From Acorus gramineus (Eukaryota; Streptophyta; Magnoliopsida; Acorales; Acoraceae): 64,000 nt of DNA. The stretch covers positions 15,639,213 through 15,703,212 of the forward strand of contig CM060854.1 of the NCBI GenBank assembly GCA_030737835.1. The letters are read 5' to 3'. The notes beneath the pieces were generated by a model. The model did no database searches. It had not been told where the DNA came from and saw only the letters and a program-made list of their open reading frames with translations. The position numbers were made by a program, and so were the translations under genes. Below are positions 1 through 10,965 of the stretch, piece by piece (position 1 is the first letter of the stretch; every line of letters starts with the position of its first letter).

Positions 1-98
1 GGTAATTAGCATTTTTAGCCCTTGAAAATTAAATATTTACAAAAATAGCCCCCCCACCCGAATATTTGTAAAAACTAGCCCCGGTGACATTTTACACT

Positions 99-220
99 GA
101 CGGAATAAATATAATCCGTCTCCAGTGTTGCAATCGGGTGAAAAATGTGTAAGCATATATACTGGAGACGGCATATATATATACCGTCTCCAGGGACGGC
201 ATATATATACGCCGTCCCCG
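99..220. repeat. left subterminal palindrome array of MULE-1
   Basis: Three palindromic units stand in the left TIR: an imperfect one at about 104-125 (arms GACGGA / ATCCGTC), one at 162-193 (arms CTGGAGACGG / CCGTCTCCAG around an alternating AT core), and one at 192-219 (arms GGGACGGC / GCCGTCCC). Arms differ between units but pair within each unit. Confidence 0.8.
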
Positions 221-769
221 CTGCCAAGCCCTAAAACACAAAAATTTTCACCCCTTTTCCCTCTTTCACCCACCCACCCGTTGCCAACCCCGAAAAATCA
301 TCAAAAACAAGTTTGAATCCGAAGGTAAACATCAAAACCCTAAATGTTCTTGAATTTTATTATTTATTTGTCAATTGTTTTGATTTTATTGATTAAATTA
401 GGGTTTTTATAAAAAATCCTAAATGTTGAATGTTGAATTTATTTATTATTGGAATGTTGATTGTATGATGTTTTGTTAAGTGAAATGTGAATTTTTTTAG
501 GGTTTTGGTTATTTTAAAATGTCTTATTTGTCAAAATAAACTTTTAAATCTTAAAAAAATTTGAAATTTTTTTTAAAAATTGTATGGCCTTAGGAAATAA
601 TTCAATGGCCTCTTAGTAAACATTTTAAAAAATAACCAGGCTATTTTTAGGAAATATGCTTTGTATGTGTTGCATGAATGTTTTTTGTGTTTAATGTGTA
701 TGTGTTGGATGGATTTTATTATTATGAATTTAGAAATATATTTACTAAGTTGAATAATTTATGGTTTAG

Positions 770-3423
770 ATGGTAAAGAAATCCGATGTCCCGTTAATGT
801 ACTCTTTTAACGGGAGGATTGTTCAACGCGAAGATAGTTCATTTTATGAAGGTGGTACCATGAAAACCACCATCATAAATAAGAAGATCTCTTATGTCGA
901 TTTACTCCAAATGATGTACCATTTGACGGGGACCGATCCAAGTCTTTACAAATTGTCCATGACTGCTGTGCATCCAACTCACGACGGAAAGTGTTTGGGT
1001 GCCCCTCTCGAAGATGATATGGGGGTGAAAGTTATGATAATGTTGTACCCAAAGCACGCGCATATCATTCAAATATGGTTAGAGAAGGAAGAGATCATAC
1101 AAAGAGGCCGTGGCGCGATGAATTATGATGCAGAAGATTCATATCCTTCCATTGTTCGTGAACCATATCAACCTTCATCGTCGTCGTTTGTTCCGTGCAC
1201 CCAAGAGAATATGATTGATGCAACACCGACCAATGCCTATGGGAGTGTGAATATACCACATTTGTAAGTATTGTGAATTTATAGGATGTTTTTGGTGGGT
1301 GTATTCATATATGTAAGTATATTGTGTTTGCATTTATAGGTCCCCATTTCATGACATGGGTTGGGACGATATTCGTGAAGGAATTGAAGTGAACAATGAA
1401 GGAGAAGAAGATCAAAGAAGAAGAAGATCAAGATTGGGGAGAAGAAGAAGATCAAGAAGGGGAAGAAGAAGAGGATGATGATGAAGATACCGAAGAAGAA
1501 GAAGAAGCAGAGGAACCTGATAGTGAGGAGGACCATGATGTGAGGAGAACTGCCATCAGTGAATATGGTGTTCCTCAAATGTTTCCTACACGTGAGCTTA
1601 TGGAGCAGGCGGTGGCTGAAAATGTCCATCCATGCATTTATGAAATCGGATCTTCTTCGTGTAATGAACTTGAGGTTGGTCAGCTTTTCGCGAATAAGAA
1701 GTCACTCATTAATGCTGTCCGAACCTGGAGCATAAAGAAATGCGCACAATGTCATGTGGTGAAATCAAATGCAGAAAAATACGCCGTTAAGTGCATAAAT
1801 GATGAATGTAATTGGAGATTATATGCGAGGAGGGTCGGTGGTTCAGAAATGTTCAAGATTTCCACTCTGAGAGTTCCTCATACATGCTTGGATCCTCTTC
1901 TCAGTTCAAATCACAGACAATTTAGTTCTGATTATATCTCACAGCTGATTATGCCAACGATTCGTCATAATTTGAGAATCAGTGCTACTGAGATAATGGA
2001 CAGGATACGTGCTGATCATCACTACACAATTTCATATTCAAAGGCAAACCGTGCCAAATGGAAGGCTATGGAGAGGATATTTGGAAATTGGGAGGAATCA
2101 TATGCTGAGTTGCCTCTATATGTTGATGCCTTGAGGAGGTCTAATCCAGGAACAACTGTGTTCTTCGAAGGCCCTGTCATACAAGAGAATAACATGGGCA
2201 GACCGATCCGACAGTTTGAACGTGTTTTTTGGGCATTCGGACCAGCCTTAGAGGCTTTCAAACATTGTCGTCCATTGGTTTGCATCGATGGAACACATCT
2301 GTATGGAAAGTATAAAGGAAATCTCCTGATAGCCACTGCTTGCGATGCAGAAAATGGTTTGCTTCCGATAGCCTTTGCTATAGTTGAATCTGAGAACAGA
2401 AGCAGTTGGACCTTCTTCCTTTGGAACTTGTTCTTTTCTGTTGGTGGTATAAACAATTTGTGTGTCATATCTGATCGGCACTTGGGCATCATAGCAGGCA
2501 TGAAGGATATTGAGGAATCAAGCAATGTAACATGGCACCATCGTTTCTGTATGAGACACATGATAGACAACTTCAAAAAACATGTAAAATCAAAGGAGTT
2601 GAGTGACCAGGTGTGGAGGGCTGCCACCTTGAAATGTCCAAATCAATTTGCTGATGAAATGCGAAAGATTCTTAGTGCCTCCTCACAAGCTCGCACATGG
2701 CTTGATCAAGTCCCTCCACAAACATGGGCCCTTTGTTATGACGATGGCCGTCGTCATGGCACGATGACCACCAATAGAGCAGAAAGCATGAACAGTGTCT
2801 TGAAAGGTGTAAGAGGGTTGCCAATCACTGCCATATTACAACAGACATTCATACGAGTGTCAGAGTATTTTTATACAAGGCGTGAATCGGCCGAGAGCAT
2901 GTCAGGTGAACATGTGCCATCTATGCAGCAACATTTGGAGAGAACTGCACATGATGCAAGGGCGATGTTAGTAAGAAGGCTTGATAGATCAGAATTCAAT
3001 GTCCAAGACAAGAATGCGGTTATGTACATTGTTTTCCTATATTCTGACAATGCAGAATGTCAATGTCATGTTCCGAAGTTGTTTCACTATCCATGTGCAC
3101 ATGTCATAGCGGCCTGTGGGTATGCTCGTATTAGTCCTGGGAGATATGTGTCACATTGGCTTTCCTCAGAGTCATATAGACACACTTATGAACCCCGATT
3201 CCACTCCGTTGATGATAAAAGTCGTTGGCCGATTCCTACGGAAAACGATCCCATCTTCATCCCACCAAATGTTAGGAGACAAGCGGGGCGCCCTGTATCA
3301 ACTCGCCGACGTATGCATATGGACTCCAGGGATCCAAGTCTGAGATATACATGTTCAATATGTCATGAGAAAGGCCATAGAAAAAATAAATGTCCACGTA
3401 GAAATACAAATGCTGGTAATTGA
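770..3423 (+). CDS. MULE transposase (MURA type)
   Basis: Catalyses excision and insertion of the element. A first exon (770-1263) encodes an N-terminal domain with the segment SYVDLLQMMYHLTG; a GTAAGT donor at 1264 and a TTTATAG acceptor at 1339 bound a 76-nt intron. The main reading frame runs from 1396 to 3423. Numbered from the ATG at 1396 it shows an acidic Glu/Asp run, a MuDR-type zinc-binding domain (about 95-160), a DDE core with D298 (CIDGTH), D360 (VISDRH) and E463 (NRAESMNS), a SWIM finger C555-C557-C567-H569, and a C-terminal CCHC knuckle C653-C656-H661-C666. All catalytic and zinc positions are present. Oddity: splicing 1263 to 1340 puts the first exon one frame away from the main frame, the mismatch falling in the GAAGAAGAT repeat at about 1400-1500. 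So either the repeat slipped and the gene is broken, or another splice is used. Confidence 0.88.
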
Positions 3424-3500
3424 TGTTAAATATGATTGTGATATGATGATGAATGTTCAATTGTTTGAGTAGATATTAACTTGTGTTCAAATTACAGGTG

Positions 3501-5728
3501 ATGGACATCCGTGAGTGGCATGGACCCGTCGTGGATGATTTGCTGTATTTTCAGGGATCTCATAGGTCTCATCATGGATTCCAGGGCAAGGTATGACAAA
3601 TGATGTGTTTTTCTCTAATGTTATTCTTCATATATGATTTTTTTCTTACTTGAATATATAATTTCCTTAAACAGACCGACTCCTCCAAGTTTACTATCCA
3701 CATGGTGGCATTGCGTCACTGGGTCATGGATCCACGCATCGAGCCATACGTGAGGGCATCGGGGTTGTATTATTTGACAGAGATGGGATATACCAGATCA
3801 GATCATCGACTTCTACAAGCACTGACTGAGAGATGGAGACCAGAGACCAACACATTTCATCTGCGACATGGCGAGATGACAATTACACTTCAGGACGTTG
3901 CTATTCTGACTGGACTACCCATTGATGGCAAGCCCGTGACTGGTATCACAGACCACGATGATTGGGCCAGCGTTTGTGAGGAGCTGTTAGGTGTTGGCCC
4001 CCCTGCAGATAAGATCAAGGGTGGAAGAATTTTTCTCTCGTGGCTTAAAGAAACCTTCAGCATCGTACCAGATGTTGAATTGGACGACGATATCCTCCAG
4101 CAGTATGCACGTGCATACATCTTATTTGTGCTTGGATCAACAATCTTCGCCGATGGCACAGGAAATAAGATACATGCGTGCTACCTTCATTTATTCAGAG
4201 ATTTTGAGGATGCTGGTCGATATTCATGGGGTGCAGCTGCGTTGGCCCACTTATATAGAGCATTGTACAGAGGTAGTGTGCTTGGAGAGAGGATGTCGGC
4301 AGGATCTCATGGTTTTTATTCTTTGCTACAGGTAATATGCAAACCTCGATTTTCATCCATACATACTAAATTTGTTTTTTTTCTTGTGTTACTAAAGATT
4401 TTGTTCCAATGCAGCTATGGTCGTGGGAGAGATTACATGTGGGACGACCGTCATTGCATGATCCGGATTTTATTCTTGGAGATCGACCTTTGGGAGCAAG
4501 GTAATGTCAATATTTTCATCTTCTTTTGTCAATTCATAGAAGATTAGAGTATCATTAAATTCGATATTTCAGGTGGAAGGTGACTCAGAGGTTTGATGAA
4601 AATTCGCGTGTTCTGATATACTATAGAGCACAACTGGACTATCAGCTTCAGTCGCAGGTGACTATACAATTAGCCATATATTTCACAAATGATATATTCT
4701 ACGTTAATTGTCATACTAATTATATATTTGGTTTTTGGTAGGTTATATGGCAGCCTTATCTGGGACATATGAGACACTACCACCTGCATGTTGGATCATA
4801 TGGAGTTGTGGACGGCTAGGGTCCCACTCATTTGCTTTGATATTGTGGAGATGCACGTGCCGGATCGAGTCGCACGTCAATTTGGATGGCATCAGGACAT
4901 TCCATCTGATGTAGAGGCCATCGACCGGGTAAACCGACGAGGTAGACAGGATGTGAATTGGATAGTTTTCCACCAGTCTTATATCGAGCGTTGGGACCAA
5001 CGATTGGATCACATCCACCAATTTCCTGATACCCGGAGTTCGAGGAGATATATGGAGTGGTACTGGGAGAGAACAGTCAGACATATCACACCTCCACCAC
5101 CCCCACAGTACCATCCAGGCTATGTCGCACCAAATTCGGTAAGAATTTTAAACGCGTGTTACATTTTTAGATAGTGATAAATGATTTTATATTACTTATC
5201 ATATTGAAACTTTTGTTAACAGGGGGGAGTTACACAGAACATTACCGAGGTGCTTGCAAGGGGGTTGGTCTTATACCCCAACTGCGGTGAGTGGGATCGT
5301 ATAGTTGCTGTGGCACGGGACTATGCAGATGCGATGATGGGAGACATGGGACAACCTTCGAGTACCCCCAGTGCATCCACAGATGCTGATGATTCTGAGG
5401 ATGTGGTAGATGATAGTTTCGCTCACACGAATTCACCATTGATGAGTTCTTCAATGATGTACGACTCGATGCAGAGATCGATGAGCAACCACAACAACCA
5501 GCCCCAGCTCCTGATCGAGCTCCACAGATGACACTCCAGACATATACTCGTGGACCACGCAGGGTTTGGTGTACTTCTACTACTGCCAGTCGGGGATCGG
5601 GCGAACAATTTACCACTCCACCACAATCAGGTGTGCCGCCATCCACAGCAACTGACGTACCCTCTTCATCAGCACCTCCTGCTCCGAGAAAAGCTAAAAA
5701 GAAAGGACTTATGAGAATATTTGGATGA
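3501..5728 (+). pseudogene. plant mobile domain (PMD, MAIN/MAIL-like) gene of MULE-1
   Basis: Encodes a protein of the plant mobile domain family (aminotransferase-like PMD). Exons I can trace: 3501-3590, 3675-4331, 4415-4500, 4573-4657, 4741-5138 and 5223-5728, all with GT-AG borders and matching phases for the first four. Recognisable family features are WVMDPRIEPYVRASGL, ITLQDVAILTGLPIDG, the exon starting LWSWERLHVGRP, and WTARVPLICFDIVEMH followed by PDRVARQFG. The C-terminus is Ser/Pro/Ala-rich and ends in KAKKKG. The exon at 4741 changes frame twice (near 4770 and near 4797), and the last exon changes frame near 5430, where the copy at 42150 keeps the acidic EFTIDEFFGD reading. The gene is therefore a pseudogene here. 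It follows the transposase by 77 bp, so it travels as cargo or a helper; its role in transposition is unknown. Confidence 0.82.
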
Positions 5729-5953
5729 TTGTATTTCTGTTGGATGTAAAACACTTTTATTATATTCATGCATTTTCATTTCTGTGTATTGTATTTATGT
5801 ATTTTCATTGGTGTTTAGAAACAGGAGTCAAGTGATTATAATGGATTTATGTAAATATCAATGCATTTTTATTATATTTATGCATGTTCAAGCAGGAATT
5901 TTTATACAGGTGAGATAGCCAAAATTGTATACAATCAAAAAAAAAAAAAAAAG

Positions 5954-6148
5954 ACTGAAGACGGATTATATAATCCGTCTGATTATATACAACCCGTCTT
6001 CAGGAGACGGGTTATATAACCCGTCTCCAGTGTAAATCCATATGGGGGCTCATTTACACAGGAGACGGATTATATATAATCCGTCTTCATCGTAAATGGG
6101 CCCCATATGGATTTACACTGGAGACGGGTTATATATAATCCGTCTCCA
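5954..6148. repeat. right subterminal palindrome array of MULE-1
   Basis: Four palindromic units: 5954-5980 (arms GACGGA / TCCGTC), 6003-6028 (arms GGAGACGGG / CCCGTCTCC), 6061-6087 (GGAGACGGA / TCCGTCTTC) and 6119-6148 (GGAGACGGG / TCCGTCTCC, one mispair). The spacers are also inverted: the segment with CCATATGGGGG at 6036-6049 pairs with GGGCCCCATATGG at 6098-6110. Together 6003-6148 form one nested foldback centred near 6074. Confidence 0.8.
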
Positions 6149-6443
6149 GTGTAAAATATCACCGGGGCTAGTTTTTGCTAATATTCGACTGGTGGGGCTA
6201 TTTTTCTTAATTTTTATTTTTGTGGGGTTAAAAGTGCTAATTACCCAAATAATAAACCTAAATATATTTCTTCGAAATTGTTCTGTAGTTCCCACCGCCT
6301 TGAAGATTAAAGATGCGTGCTTTTTTTTTTTTTCTTTCTTAGCCCGCGTGGATAGTGACATAAGATATTAACGGATATCGATTTTGTTTTTAATTATTTT
6401 AATTGAAAAATAATAAAGATTTTGTTATTTGATTTATAATTTA

Positions 6444-7026
6444 GAGCATCTCTAATCCTATATCTAAATTTTTACTCAAATTTAAATTTGACTCGTATCA
6501 AATCAATCAAGTTTTTATTCAAATCTTTATCCAAATCAAGAGAGACTCAAATCTTTAACCAAATTTTCAACATCTCTTTTTTTCCTTTTATCTCTATATT
6601 TTCTTTCAATGTGATATTCTTGTTGAATTATATTAGATGGCTTCTCACACCCCCCCCTAAATTTTTACCATCTCTTGAAACAAAAAAAATAAATAAATAA
6701 ATAATTGTATTCTTTCTTAAGTCTTCATCTTTGTTTTTTAACTTCTTGTTTTTACTCTAAAGATTATGTTTACATTTTTAAAAAAAATTGGATGATTATA
6801 ATTTTTAAATTTAAATATCTTGAAGGGAATAAAAATTGAGTAGTAAAAATATTTGGGGAAAGACTTTGAAAATGTTTATAGAAATAATTAGAAAAAGATA
6901 TGAATTTTTTAAAAGATTTGAGTAAAACACAAAGTGATGGTTGGAGACACATCATATCAAATCAAGATTTTACTCAAATTTTAAGTGAAATTTAGATATA
7001 GGCTTGAAAAAGGGCTGGAGATGACC
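6444..7026. mobile_element. MITE with 'CATCTC(T/C)A' termini
   Basis: Left end GAGCATCTCTAATCC and right end GGGCTGGAGATGACC are inverted relatives of one another. Similarity continues inward (TATATCTAAATTT on the left, AAATTTAGATATA on the right). Internally AT-rich, no coding capacity. The element at 15757 has a related terminus. The target duplication is not clear (TTA left, TAA right). Confidence 0.65.
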
Positions 7027-8374
7027 TAAGTCGTAGATAAAGATGAACAAGATGTGAATAAAGATTTATAAAACGTGAAAATTTGATTTAACAAGTGAGT
7101 CACTTGAATTAATAGAAGTAATGATATGTGATTTGACATCTAAATTTTTTTTATATCATGTAATAAATTTGGGAGGAATAATACAATTTCATATTTAACT
7201 TTGAATATCAATATCAACACATATTCTGGCATTGATGCGATCTTTTATTCTTTGCAAACAAACAGCTTTTAATCTTTTTTTTTTATGAGTCGATAGACAA
7301 ATGCTACCCCGAATATTGAAAAGCAAATATCCAAGGAGCATACGTTATAAAAAGTATAAGAAAGGAGTGCAAAATGCTTTTTAATCTTATCCACCTTTAT
7401 TCCTTCCCTGTTCTTCATTCAAACATGAAATCGGCGACTCATTCAAACATGAAATCGGCGACTCCGAATGGCCTATCAATAAATGAATCAAAATTATCCT
7501 CTATTTTTTTTGTGGGTAATTTTTTTTTCTTGGACAATTTTTTCCCTATCAACAGATGGCATGACTTGAATCTAAGTTCTCTCATTAAAGAGGGGTATCT
7601 CTCATATCCTATTAAAGGAGATTCAGTAAATTATCCTCTATTGAACCCTTAAACTCAAATTTTTGGAAGGGGATAAGTATTAAGATATGAAAAGAATAAT
7701 TTATCATGTTTGATGTAAAAAATAATTAAAATAAAATGGGAGCAACTGTCCCAATTTTATAATAAAATAAAGATTTTTTTTTCGTTTAAAGGCTGGAATA
7801 ACATTATCTCCAATTTTGTCTTGATTTTTAAAATATGAATAAAGGAAAAAATAATAGACTTTTTATCCCTTAAAATTAAAATAATTTAATCTTCAAAATC
7901 TTAACCCCTTGTCAAACCCGCCCTAATTATCTATCTTATGAAAAAATGATAATCCAATCTCGCATGCGGTTTTGTTTGCACCCCCAGTAATTTTGATTTT
8001 ATCAATGTACACTTGTATAATGAAGTACATACTATTATAAAAAAAAATTAATATGATAAGATTAATCAATAATTTTTTCTTGAAAATAATAAAAAAAAAT
8101 TAATTTTTCATTCATTGTGGTCAAATATATACATCAGACCATTGGAGTGTATAGGTAGCTAGGGTCCGTCTCTAGGTTATAGATAAGGCTATAAATTGGA
8201 TTGAATGCATCATCGCCTAGAGGGGGCAAAATCTAGTTACTTGGATTCGAATCAGATCTGGTGCTCGGATATGCTCTTTCTGCTTCTACTCCGGCGAACG
8301 TCCTCCAAGATACGATGAAAGGTCTTTTGACAACCAAGTTAGTGGGATATACAATCTAGGGTCTTTTTAAGAAA
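7027..8374. other. AT-rich intergenic stretch, no gene seen
   Basis: Both strands show only short chance reading frames interrupted by A and T runs. It contains the perfect 24-bp duplication at 7417. Bases about 8200-8330 resemble 23160-23290. Confidence 0.5.
7417..7464. repeat. perfect 24-bp tandem duplication
   Basis: The 24-bp unit beginning ATTCAAACATGAAATCGG occurs twice without a gap or mismatch, at 7417-7440 and 7441-7464. Confidence 0.85.
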
Positions 8375-8648
8375 GAGTGTTGTTACACAAATTTTTTCCA
8401 GCCCCCATTCCAGTCTTATATGCGTCGATAGAAAATTAACAGCGCAATATACTCATATTAATGAGGTATATGTTTCGACAATTTTTTTACATTTTCTATA
8501 AATACATTCATACAATTTATTGGAGCACGCTTCATTTTTTTTTATAAAAGCATGTACCTCATTAGATGAGATATATTATTTTAAAAAATTTCAAAACACA
8601 TGTAGGCTGGAATTAGGGTTGGAAATGGGGCTGTATATAACATTATCT
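8375..8648 (-). mobile_element. Mutator-type MITE (family M1), perfect 9-bp TSD
   Basis: A 274-bp element starting GAGTGTTGTTACAC and ending ACATTATCT, flanked by the direct repeat TTTAAGAAA (8366-8374 and 8649-8657). Compared with the copies at 16539, 29955 and 31393 it is in reverse orientation. They share an internal segment including TCTATCGACGCAT (seen here as ATGCGTCGATAGA). The termini are imperfect inverted repeats. The 9-bp duplication points to Mutator-type transposition. Confidence 0.85.
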
Positions 8649-8657
8649 TTTAAGAAA

Positions 8658-9108
8658 TAGATTTCACATACCTTCACATGATGTTTTCCCAGCCCAAGTT
8701 GATTGTCCCTTATTTGCCCCCGGATTCGTCATTCGCCCTAATCATTTTGAGATATGGGAGGACATGGTGGGAATGGCCAAACGGGAGGATATAATGGGCT
8801 CATGAGGATACAATGGAATCTGATACCATGTCAGTCTCAGTCATCATCGGGTCTGTGTTGGGGGTGACACATGTCCGATGCCGTTCGATTTCGTATCAGT
8901 CATTTGGGGACACGTGGCTAATGACCATTGGATGTAGGAAATGGCCACATGGATTTCTGATCATTCTTTTTTTTAGACTATTAATCATTTATGTAATCAC
9001 TTTTACATACCACGATATGAAAAAAAATTGAAATATATATTTATTTATTTAAGTACTTACATACTTATACAAAACCCAATTTGACTAAGTGGAAAAGGGT
9101 AGAATTGG
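8658..9108. other. intergenic, no gene seen
   Basis: No reading frame with recognisable protein similarity and no clear repeat borders. Confidence 0.4.
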
Positions 9109-9112
9109 GTAC

Positions 9113-10815
9113 ATACCCAAAATAAAATGTGTTTGCAAACAATATGTGGGCATAGTTATGTCAAAATAAGTGAGAATAAGCTAATAGTGGTATTCCAACC
9201 CCCCAAAATTATGTTATTCCACCCATTATATTCCACTACGAGGGATCGCATATCAAATCATCAGTCATCACATCTTATAAATCAAGGGGGTCCATATGTT
9301 ATATTATTTCATCTTTCATAAATATTTATCCACATTATTTCCATCATTCATCCATAACTTCTACACAGTCAACCAAACTACAAAAACATTATTATTACAT
9401 TATTCAACAAATAACTAAAAACACAACAAAACATAAAATGATTATTCCATTGGAATAATCATCTATGTCGGACTAACTTATATCTCTACTCAAATGGGGG
9501 CCCAACGAATTGAATGCGTACCTTTTTTTTCATTATTCTTTTGAAAGTAAGGTAGACATTCAGCCTCATTTTATTAAATGAAAGGGAATTCACAAAGCAA
9601 AACAAGGGGAAAAAAGGAAAACATATGAGGCTTGTTCGAGTAGATGAGAGCTCTAATGATGGAATAACCTAACCTATGAATTTTTAATTCCAAAGAACTA
9701 TTTCAGAATTAAAATCTTCCTGTCTTGATAAATCTAGATGTCATATGTAACTCCCCCGAATCCACGAACTCATTTGGAGGTGTAGAATCAACACGCTACC
9801 TTAATGTCCTCGAATCTAAGAGTTCTTATTACATATTCCAATGAGTAATTATATTGTGATTCATCTTATTATGAATATTTTTATATTGAGAAATAATGAA
9901 ATTTTATCCTCTTTTTAGGGTGGATTGTGGCATATTCATGAACAAATAGAGCGAGCATCTAGTTAGAAGGATGAATATGGATTTTGATCAATGCAACATA
10001 CCCAGATTCATAAGCACAAAAATCTTAAGAAGACTTAAAGAAATTGAAGCAAATAGTGAAAAATTGAAACTTGATTGTGAACAATATGTTCAAAACATGT
10101 TGTAAAATTCTGTATGTTCAAAAATTGAAATATGATTGTGAATATTGTAAACTTGGAACACTATTATGAATGGAAATTGTATACAATGTTTAATTTGTGG
10201 ATCTTGTGTTATACATCAGATTTAGTCAAGAGTGTTCCCAGAGATGCTAACAATGTATTTAGAAAGGTTAATAGTGTATGCAGACAAGTTAACAATGTAC
10301 ATAAGATTTTATAGAGCACATATGATACAAAAGGGTATGCTTCATATAATAACATTATGCATCACATTGAAAGGTTAACAATATACATAAAACATAAACA
10401 CATATCATTCACAAAACCAACAAATAGTGCACTCAGAATTGTTTCTCTGCTTCATTGGATAGACAATTGAATGTCTTCATTGTTGCATTCTTCACATTTG
10501 ACTTGAACTTAACTTTAGATTTGGTTGTGATCTTAGGCTTGGGAGAGGTTTTTGATGGATGGATTAGAATGACCTTTTGCTTGATTTTTAGGAGAGGATT
10601 TGATATGAGCTTTTTACTGTTGTTTGGGAGAAGAAAAATAAAAAGTTTTCATGCGATTGAGGAAAAAAACTGATCGTGGTTGGGAGAAGAAGGGTTTACA
10701 TTTTTTTTTGGTGTTGGGAAGAGAAGAAGAAAGGGTTGCCGTCAATTTATTTGGGAACAATGAAGAAGAAGGGTACTGAAAAAGAAAGACGATACAAGTG
10801 TATTTTGGGTATATT
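9113..10815. mobile_element. possible degenerate DNA transposon
   Basis: The text ATACCCAAAATA at about 9113 is found inverted (TATTTTGGGTAT) at about 10801, which could be terminal repeats of a 1.7-kb element. The interior has short repeated phrases (for example 'gttaacaatgta') and a Lys/Ser-rich minus-strand frame at about 10440-10670, but no domain I recognise. The inverted match is short, so the call is weak. Confidence 0.3.
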
Positions 10816-10965
10816 AAATGGTCATTCTAATAGATTCTAACCTTAGAGACTTATAAATAATAATATAATATAGCAATGGATAAAAAAATATATCAGGGAT
10901 TTAAAAAAAAAAGAAGATGACTTAAAAAACCTCTAATTAATTTTTTTACAATAAAATAAAGGAAA

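Larger units (their letters stand above)
1..6246 (+). mobile_element. Mutator-like element with transposase and plant-mobile-domain gene (MULE-1)
   Basis: The first bases (GGTAATTAGC, then A-rich text with 'aatagcccc' and 'actagcccc') return as the reverse complement at 6120-6246, ending GCTAATTACC. These terminal inverted repeats exceed 100 bp. Between them lie a MULE transposase gene (770-3423) and a plant-mobile-domain gene (3501-5728) in the same orientation. The left target duplication would lie outside the window, so it cannot be tested; the bases after the right end are AAATAATAA. Deleted relatives in the window share the ends, which fixes the borders. It is known that PMD domains occur in MULE and Ty3/gypsy elements of plants; that this copy was mobile is inferred. 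The transposase looks largely intact, the PMD gene does not. Confidence 0.9.

Noticed and set aside
1279-1629. Phe/Leu-rich minus-strand frame
   Set aside because: It is the antisense of the acidic GAAGAAGAT run of the transposase.
3414-3510. Splice fusion of the transposase to the PMD gene
   Set aside because: Joining the donor at 3414 to the acceptor at 3498 gives a stop a few codons later, so two separate proteins are more likely.
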